Assembly (NCBI GenBank): GCA_032718475.1
Contig: JAUCBJ010008195.1
Span: 1-24,005 of the forward strand
Source of the DNA: Nemertoderma westbladi
Taxonomy: Eukaryota; Xenacoelomorpha; Nemertodermatida; Nemertodermatidae
Direction of reading: 5' to 3'
Length of the DNA stretch: 24,005 bases
The notes under the pieces were generated by a model. That model ran no database searches. It was not told the DNA's origin and saw only the letters and a program-made list of their open reading frames with translations. Of this stretch, positions 17,534 to 24,005 are shown piece by piece; the stretch's first letter is position 1; each line of letters starts with the position of its first letter. Position numbers and translations under genes: made by a program.

Positions 17534-20500
17534 GAAGGAGGAGATGTGGTTGGAACGGGGGGAGGTGGAATTGTTGTCGGGACCGAAGAAGGTGGAGTGG
17601 TTGTTGGAACTGGGGAAGGTAGAATGGTTGTTGGAACTGGGGAAGGAGGAGATGTGGTTGGAACGGGGGAAGGTAGAGTGGTTGTTGGAACTTGGAAGGA
17701 TGAGATGTGGTTGGAACTGGGGAAGGTGGAGATGTGGTTGGAACGGGGGAAGGTGGAGTGGTTGTTGGAACTGGGGAAGGTGGAGATGTGGTTGGAACTG
17801 GGGAAGGTGGAGATGTGGTTGGAACGGGGGAAGGTAGAGTGGTTGTTGGAACTTGGGAAGGTGGAGATGTGGTTGGAACTGGGGGAGGTGGAATTGTTGT
17901 CGGGACCGAAGAAGGTGGAGTGGTTGTTGGAACTGGGGAAGGTGGAATGGTTGTTGGAACTGGGGAAGGTGGAATGGTTGTTGGAACTGGGAAGGAGGAG
18001 ATGTGGTTGGAACGGGGGGAGGTGGAATTGTTGTCGGGACCGAAGAAGGTGGAGTGGTTGTTGGAACTGGGGAAGGTAGAATGGTTGTTGGAACTGGGGA
18101 AGGAGGAGATGTGGTTGGAACGGGGGAAGGTAGAGTGGTTGTTGGAACTTGGAAGGATGAGATGTGGTTGGAACTGGGGAAGGTGGAGATGTGGTTGGAA
18201 CGGGGGAAGGTGGAGTGGTTGTTGGAACTGGGGAAGGTGGAGATGTGGTTGGAACTGGGGAAGGTGGAGATGTGGTTGGAACGGGGGAAGGTAGAGTGGT
18301 TGTTGGAACTTGGGAAGGTGGAGATGTGGTTGGAACTGGGGAAGGTGGAATGGTTGTTGGAACTTGGAAGGAGGAGATGTGGTGGGAACTGGGGAAGGTG
18401 GAGATGTGGTTGGAACGGGGGAAGGTAGAGTGGTTGTTGGAACTGGGGAAGGTGGAGATGTGGTTGGAACTGGGGAAGGTGGAGATGTGGTTGGAACGGG
18501 GGAAGGTGGAGTGGTTGTTGGAACTGGGGAAGGTGGAGATGTGGTTGGAACTGGGGAAGGTAGAGTGGTTGTTGGAACTGGGGAAGGTGGAGATGTGGTT
18601 GGAACGGGGGAAGGTGGAGTGGTTGTTGGAACTGGGGAAGGTGGAGATGTGGTTGGAACGGGGGAAGGTAGAGTGGTTGTTGGAACTGGGGAAGGTGGAG
18701 ATGTGGTTGGAACGGGGGAAGGTAGAGTGGTTGTTGGAACTGGGGAAGGTGGAGATGTGGTTGGAACGGGGGAAGGTGGAGTGGTTGTTGGAACTGGGGA
18801 AGGTGGAGATGTGGTTGGAACGGGGGAAGGTAGAGTGGTTGTTGGAACTGGGGAAGGTGGAGATGTGGTTGGAACTGGGGAAGGTGGAGATGTGGTTGGA
18901 ACGGGGGAAGGTGGAGTGGTTGTTGGAACTGGGGAAGGTGGAGATGTGGTTGGAACGGGGGAAGGTGGAGTGGTTGTTGGAACTGGGGAAGGTGGAGATG
19001 TGGTTGGAACTGGGGATGGTGGAGATGTGGTTGGAACTGGGGAAGGTGGAGATGTGGTTGGAACTGGGGGAGGTGGAATTGTTGTCGGAACCGAAGTAGG
19101 TGGAGTGGTTGTTGGAACTGGGGAAGGTGGAATGGTTGTTGGAACTGGGGAAGGTGGAATGGTTGTTGGAACTGGGGAAGGAGGAGATGTGGTTGGAACG
19201 GGGGAAGGTAGAGTGGTTGTTGGAACTTGGAAGGATGAGATGTAGTTGGAACTGGGGAAGGTGGAGATGTGGTTGGAACGGGGGAAGGTGGAGTGGTTGT
19301 TGGAACTGGGGAAGGTGGAGATGTGGTTGGAACTGGGGAAGGTGGAGATGTGGTTGGAACGGGGGAAGGTAGAGTGGTTGTTGGAACTTGGGAAGGTGGA
19401 GATGTGGTTGGAACTGGGGAAGGTGGAATGGTTGTTGGAACTGGGGAAGGTAGAATGGTTGTTGGAACTGGGGAAGGAGGAGATGTGGTTGGAACGGGGG
19501 AAGGTGGAGTGGTTGTTGGAACTTGGAAGGAGGAGATGTGGTTGGAACTGGGGAAGGTGGATATGTGGTTGGAACGGGGGAAGATAGAGTGGTTGTTGGA
19601 ACTGGGGAAGGTGGAGATGTGGTTGGAACTGGGGAAGGTGGAGATGTGGTTGGAACGGGGGAAGGTGGAGTGGTTGTTGGAACTTGGAAGGAGGAGATGT
19701 GGTTGGAACTGGGGAAGGTGGATATGTGGTTGGAACGGGGGAAGATAGAGTGGTTGTTGGAACTGGGGAAGGAGGAGATGTGGTTGGAACGGGGGAAGGT
19801 GGAGTGGTTGTTGGAACTTGGAAGGAGGAGATGTGGTTGGAACTGGGGAAGGTGGATATGTGGTTCGAACGGGGGAAGATAGAGTGGTTGTTGGAACTGG
19901 GGAAGGTGGAGATGTGGTTGGAACTGGGGAAGGTAGAATGGTTGTTGGAACTGGGGAAGGAGGAGATGTGGTTGGAACGGGGGAAGGTGGAGTGGTTGTT
20001 GGAACTTGGAAGGAGGAGATGTGGTTGGAACTGGGGAAGGTGGATATGTGGTTGGAACGGGGGAAGATAGAGTGGTTGTTGGAACTGGGGAAGGTGGAGA
20101 TGTGGTTGGAACTGGGGAAGGTGGAGATGTGGTTGGAACTGGGGAAGGTGGAGATGTGGTTGGAACTGGGGGAGGTGGAATTGTTGTCGGAACCGAAGTA
20201 GGTGGAGTGGTTGTTGGAACTGGGGAAGGTGGAATGGTTGTTGGAACTGGGGAAGGAGGAGATGTGGTTGGAACGGGGGAAAGTGGAGCGGTGGTTGGAA
20301 CTGGGGAAGGTGGATATGTGGTTGGAACTGGGGAAGGAGGAGATGTGGTTGGAACTGGGGGAGGTGGAATTGTTCTCGGAACCGAAGAAGGTGGAATGGT
20401 TGTTGGAACTGGGGAAGGTGGAGTGGTTGTTGGAACTGCGGAAGGTGGAGTGGTTGTTGGAACTGGGGAAGGTGGAATGGTTGTTGGAACTGGGGATGGT

Positions 20501-20556
20501 GGAGATGGGGTTGGAACGGGGGATGGTGGAGATGGGGTTGGAACTGGGGATGGTGG
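16500..20556. repeat. 4-kb G-rich 27-bp minisatellite with higher-order repeats
   Basis: The unit is GGAACTGGGGAAGGTGGA followed by ATGGTTGTT, GTGGTTGTT or GATGTGGTT, about 150 copies. Composite blocks recur: the block starting at 17531 (with the GTCGGGACCGAAGAAGG variant) repeats at 17988, about 457 bases on. Single-base indels such as AACTTGGAAGGA shift the register in places. The plus strand has almost no C and many GGGG runs, so it is prone to G-quadruplex/R-loop formation and to assembly collapse. TTA, CTA and TCA are absent throughout on the plus strand. Confidence 0.93.
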
Positions 20557-21038
20557 TTAAATAAATACCTTTACTTTTTGTATTTCTTTGGGAAGGAATT
20601 AATTTTAGTCATCTCATCATTCTTCATTTTGACTTCATGTTGACATGGCAATACACCCCAACTCCAGCAAGCTCTAAACTATAATACGTGATACAAAATG
20701 CTCTACAAAACATGCTGGCAGAACAAAAAATCACTGTTTTATACTAGTTTCTATGAAACCAGAACCATTGGTTAAACACCCTATCTCCAACAAATCAGCT
20801 TATATTGAATGGCAAAACACCCTATAATTTTATTTCATCACTTTAATCACTTTTTCGTCATCTCTCACCATCTATTCTATTTAAAAAATCTAAGTTAGCC
20901 TGTTAAGTTCCCTTAGGACCCATTATCAGCGATTTATCACAATGTCTTCAATGTTGAATTAGGGGAAACGCGTTTAGGTTAATATCTCAAAATGTGTTTT
21001 TTTTAGGATAGGGTGTATCGCCAAACAACGGCAGTACT

Positions 21039-22580
21039 GTACTATAGTGCTCATGATAAGCACATTCATTCATATTCAAGAAAATCGGTTCTCCTATACC
21101 GGAAAGGCGATACAATAAATTAAGCTTAAAACTTACATACAGTCTCGGCTACCGGTGCCTGACTACAATTTATAGACCATAACCCTTAATACAACAAACA
21201 TTTTTAGGGGGGGGGCTGAGCCCCCCATCCCCCTAATTTTCTTCAAATTTCAATAAAATGCTACGTAATTTGGTATGATGATAGATCGGCACCTTTTCTT
21301 ACTAACTGCTGGCCTGGCCGGATTTTTCAATTTCTGAGTTATTTCCCTACAGCGAGCCTTTATAAAATGTCTATTTAACAATGTTTAACCTCCGTAGACT
21401 TTAATTTTCGTCTATGGAATGCAATCTGGATATCATTAGAACCGCCTTCATCTGCAGATTCCGAATCAGAAAACCGTTTAAATTTAATCAAAAAGTGGCA
21501 AAGATATTATCAAAATACTAAGGTGCAAATTTTGAGACGTAAATCGCTATAATTCTGATGGTTTTTTGTTTTTATTCTAGAATATTAATTATTATGGTTG
21601 TAGCCCAGGAGAGACATCAAACTAGCCGTGTCGTTGGTGTGGGCTACTCAGTTAGCCTCTGATAGACCTATATTTTTTATATTAATTTATTATTTTTATG
21701 TGCTTTTATTAATTAATATTATTATTATATATTTTTTATTACCTGCATCGGGGCCCCAAACCAAGTTTGCTTCTACCTTACTGTTCGCGCTTTTGAAGAC
21801 CTTTAGCAGTTTAACCTGCCAAAATTTATATGTCTTCTAGTTAATTAAAACCACTTTAGCATACGACAATATTTTATGCTAATACGCAAAACATTAGCCG
21901 AAGTCAGCCCATGCGCGATCATTCACCCGATGGATCTACACCCGGGAGACTGAATTCGGATGCTTGAATTGTATTATTACAGTGTAAGGTTGCAGTGTAA
22001 ACTTACTGTATTATTCGATAGATCGTTAATAATTAATCTCTGACAGATATTATTGGCTTTCGGGAAATATTAACAGTTCCTTTAGGACGTGGCGCTTTAT
22101 CTATTTAAACAGAACTAAGACTTATACTAAACGCAACGATACTGCTTATGATTGAAGTATAAAGCGTATTCTTTAGGAAATACTTTGTTACCAATCACAA
22201 TCATACACACTATTCTGCCGACAGTCAGTATATTTGATCACACATAAAGAGAGCAGTAATTGACTCACGTAGGGTCTGCTAAATAACATTGGATTCAATA
22301 CACACCATATTAATATAAATCGCAATTGTTATGTATAGCCGGTCTCTCTAACCTGTAGTGTATCAAGAAAATTGGGAATTTGGGTGATTTATCCGTATTA
22401 TCCAAATAACAATATTTCCATCAACAAATAGGTACAATTAATAACTGACGGTAAAATAACAGTACAAACAATATGATTAATGCAATTAAATTAAGTGAGT
22501 TAATGCTGTCTTTCGATTTGATTGATTAATTAATTAAGATTTGTTTCGGTAACAGTTTATACTTTCGATAATTCAAGCAG
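21039..22580. other. 1.5-kb AT-rich intergenic DNA, nothing recognised
   Basis: Frequent stops in all frames. The only structures noted are a G/C hairpin near 21208-21233 (GGGGGGCTGAGCCCCCC with a one-base asymmetry) and AT-rich tracts around 21660-21750. Confidence 0.5.
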
Positions 22581-23117
22581 TTTACTAGAGTTCTTCCCAA
22601 AAGGCCGGTGTTTCTGGCTTAGACAGCAATAACAACAAAGTAACAAGTAAAACAGTAAGACAGAACACTCTCCTTATGATCGGCAGAAAAGCTACACGTC
22701 GACAGGAAAAACCGCCCTGATTGGCCCAAGCCAAACAAAGAACCACGCGTCCAATGGCTGTTTCCATGTCAGCAACCAGCTGCTAGATGTCGTAATATGA
22801 ATCATCACGGCTAAGCTGTGAAAGGTAGTTGGTGCATTACAAGTTTTTTGCCTTACCATGTCCGCCAAAACACGTATATAGCAGAATGATTTTTATGTCC
22901 GTTAAAACACCTGTAAAGGTACCTTGCGGGCGAGGGGAATATATATACAGTTAGAAAACCTTTTTAGAGTATTCCAGCGCCTGGGGGAGAACTGGCCAGC
23001 AAAGGCAAACGTATCAGTTATCCCACAAAAGCTTTTACACCGCTCCCAGAAAATGGGATTTAAGTCTATAAAATATACCAAATCACAGTTTCTAAAATAT
23101 AAAAATACTCTAAACAG
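22581..23117. other. Intergenic region beside the right-edge coding block
   Basis: No gene is recognised. ATGTCCGCCAAAACAC and ATGTCCGTTAAAACAC form a short direct repeat near 22858 and 22896. A minus-strand AATAAA is not seen just past the stop at 23118, so the 3' end of the right-edge gene is not marked. Confidence 0.4.
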
Positions 23118-23600
23118 TTAGTCTTTCTTGCGCGGACGGCGTTTACGCAGCTTTTTAAAGCTAGCAAGAGTCCTTTTCTCTTTGGGGCGAGCCACTTTAC
23201 GAGGAGGGCTATAACTCCTGGGTGAAGGGTGCAATATGATTGCATCAGAAGGTAGGGGATTGCGATCGGTATATCCGCCGGTCGAAGTACTGGGTTGATT
23301 GACATCAACGTCCGGGGAGAGGGGTCTAACGGCTTTGAGAGCTCGTTTCAAGACAGCCGCTCTTACGGGTCCTTTACGAGTGGTCTGAACGAGGGCCGTG
23401 GGTGGACCATAGGCAGTTAGAAACTTCCTTGGTTTAATGGTTCTTTCCAACTCGCGTTCGCGGGCTTGGTACTCGTAAGGCCGTCGATATACTTCCTGTA
23501 ACTCGATATGCGTGATTTCTGTTCGACAGAAGCGAATAGATAAGGATGGAACGCATAAATTCCTTCGTAAGCGCGTCCAGGATAATAGCGATGGCGCGAA
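23118..23600 (-). CDS. Basic C-terminal ORF without its own ATG
   Basis: The frame is open from 23600 to TAA at 23118 and contains no Met codon, so it must be reached by splicing, frameshift or a non-ATG start. It reads through an acidic/Arg helix-like part (ELQEVYRRPYEYQARERELE), a middle Pro/Ser/Thr-rich linker, and a strongly basic tail (SFKKLRKRRPRKKD) suited to nucleic-acid binding or nuclear targeting. It is in the same register as the zinc-knuckle frame. A 183-base intron (GT at 23701 to CAG ending 23519, pyrimidine-rich before the AG) would join them in phase but would remove the last knuckle cysteine. No family recognised. Confidence 0.42.
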   Translation of the reverse strand, partial: FAPSLLSWTRLRRNLCVPSLSIRFCRTEITHIELQEVYRRPYEYQARERELERTIKPRKFLTAYGPPTALVQTTRKGPVRAAVLKRALKAVRPLSPDVDVNQPSTSTGGYTDRNPLPSDAIILHPSPRSYSPPRKVARPKEKRTLASFKKLRKRRPRKKD

Positions 23601-23713
23601 TCACGATGTAAATCAGCGTTCGCTTCCCAAGCTCTAATGTAACGTAGTGTGATCATTTCATCTACGCTTTCCAAATCGCGATTAAAAAGGGCAATCGAAA
23701 CTGGCGTGTCCCT
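23417..23713 (-). CDS. Overlapping Arg/Tyr-rich ORF, possible continuation of the zinc-knuckle gene by frameshift
   Basis: This frame is open from 23713 to TAA at 23417 and overlaps the zinc-knuckle frame by 32 bases. A +1 shift at CCTTTTTAA would join FDCPF directly to NRDLESVDEMITLRYIRAW. Its Arg/Tyr/His-rich character (HRDSRHRYYPGRAYEGIYAF) matches the neighbouring frames. The first ATG is at 23656. It may be a middle segment of one broken gene, an independent overlapping gene, or chance-open intron sequence; I cannot decide. Confidence 0.3.
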   Translation of the reverse strand, partial: RDTPVSIALFNRDLESVDEMITLRYIRAWEANADLHRDSRHRYYPGRAYEGIYAFHPYLFASVEQKSRISSYRKYIDGLTSTKPANASWKEPLNQGSF

Positions 23714-24005
23714 TTAGTTGACAGTGGTGACATTGAGTCATAAATTGAGGGCAAACCGCAAAAATATGCAAATTATTAAATCTGCAATACGCGCAATAAA
23801 TTTCCATCGCCGGTTGTTCGTGGAAATAGGAACAGCGGACGTTTGTGTCCATGGGCGTAACATGGTCTCTCGATGCGCATAACCGACAACGTTGCCGAGA
23901 AACATAGTTGGCATGGCGATAATCGTACGCAGTGAGACACTGTGGACCTTGATACCATTCTAGGATGTAATCGTTGTCGTTGTTCCGAGCGCGATAGGCT
24001 GAATC
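23682..24005 (-). CDS. Cys/His zinc-knuckle protein, C-terminal end of an ORF entering from the right edge
   Basis: The frame is open from the right edge for 107 codons to TAA at 23682. The last part holds zinc-binding motifs: CHHCQLKGHASFDC is an exact C-X2-C-X4-H-X4-C knuckle, CAYCRFNNLHIFAVC is a C-X2-C-X5-H-X4-C variant, and CRLCASRDH is a C-X2-C-X4-H partial motif further upstream. CCHC knuckles bind single-stranded nucleic acid in Gag-like proteins, LINE ORF1 proteins and cellular RNA-binding proteins. The preceding residues are Arg/Tyr/Asn-rich without a family I recognise. The stop sits in a T-run (CCT TTT TAA), where a +1 shift would continue into the next frame. The gene start is outside the window. 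Confidence 0.55.
   Translation of the reverse strand, partial: DSAYRARNNDNDYILEWYQGPQCLTAYDYRHANYVSRQRCRLCASRDHVTPMDTNVRCSYFHEQPAMEIYCAYCRFNNLHIFAVCPQFMTQCHHCQLKGHASFDCPF

Larger units (their letters stand above)
15821..21034. mobile_element. 5.2-kb TIR-bounded element enclosing the 27-bp minisatellite
   Basis: CTGCCGTTGTTTGGCAATAC then ACCCTATC at 15821 is matched in reverse complement at 21007-21034 with one mismatch (GCGATAC). TACT flanks both ends (15817-15820 and 21035-21038), a possible 4-bp duplication. The subterminal motif ACACCCTAT/ATAGGGTG recurs near 15839, 16007, 16040, 20776 and 20817, as expected for transposase binding sites. No transposase frame is visible. The outer boundaries are tentative because weak inverted similarity continues about 50 bases outward. 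Confidence 0.65.

Noticed and set aside
16467-17837. 456-codon plus-strand Gly/Val/Glu repeat protein
   Set aside because: It is open only by repeat composition, and the plus strand does contain stops in the array; the minus-strand Pro/Thr frame is better supported by its unit variation and tail.

Overview
The window looks like nuclear DNA of an animal, probably an invertebrate (inference; species not determined). Two genes are animal-like orthologues of a 5'-3' exoribonuclease (XRN1) and a COP9 signalosome subunit (CSN7). They sit in AT-rich, gene-poor DNA full of DNA-transposon remnants, minisatellites and palindromes. There are no bacterial operons, ribosome binding sites, rRNA genes or CRISPR arrays.

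Layout. Positions 1-1788 (minus) hold the first 596 codons of XRN1, uninterrupted and running off the left edge. Positions 1789-13500 have no recognisable gene. They hold at least four terminal-inverted-repeat (TIR) elements with target-site-type direct repeats: a 517-bp element at 2076-2592 (5-bp duplication), a 2.5-kb hAT-like element at 4581-7118 (8-bp duplication) carrying two opposed 12-bp minisatellites, a 62-bp tandem array and a tRNA-SINE-like head, a 279-bp element at 7168-7446 with a 25-G run, and a 1.9-kb element at 8631-10552 (5-bp duplication) whose ends resemble those of the 517-bp element. A 152-bp foldback of CTCAGCCTAGGCTGAG palindromes lies at 13346-13497, just before the CSN7 gene at 13692-14519 (plus), a complete single-exon 275-residue gene with AATAAA after it.

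Positions 15821-21034 are bounded by inverted repeats and contain a 4-kb G-rich 27-bp minisatellite. Its minus strand has no stop codon in any frame for about 4 kb and in one frame reads as a Pro/Thr/Ser-rich repeat protein. Positions 21035-23110 hold nothing recognisable. Positions 23118-24005 (minus) carry a GC-richer, Arg/Tyr-rich coding region in overlapping frames, with CCHC-type zinc knuckles at the right edge and a very basic C-terminus. I cannot assign it to a family; it may be one broken or spliced gene or a compact virus/transposon-like unit.

The known genes act in unrelated pathways (cytoplasmic mRNA decay and cullin deneddylation), so there is no sign of a functional cluster. Most of the unusual content is repetitive.
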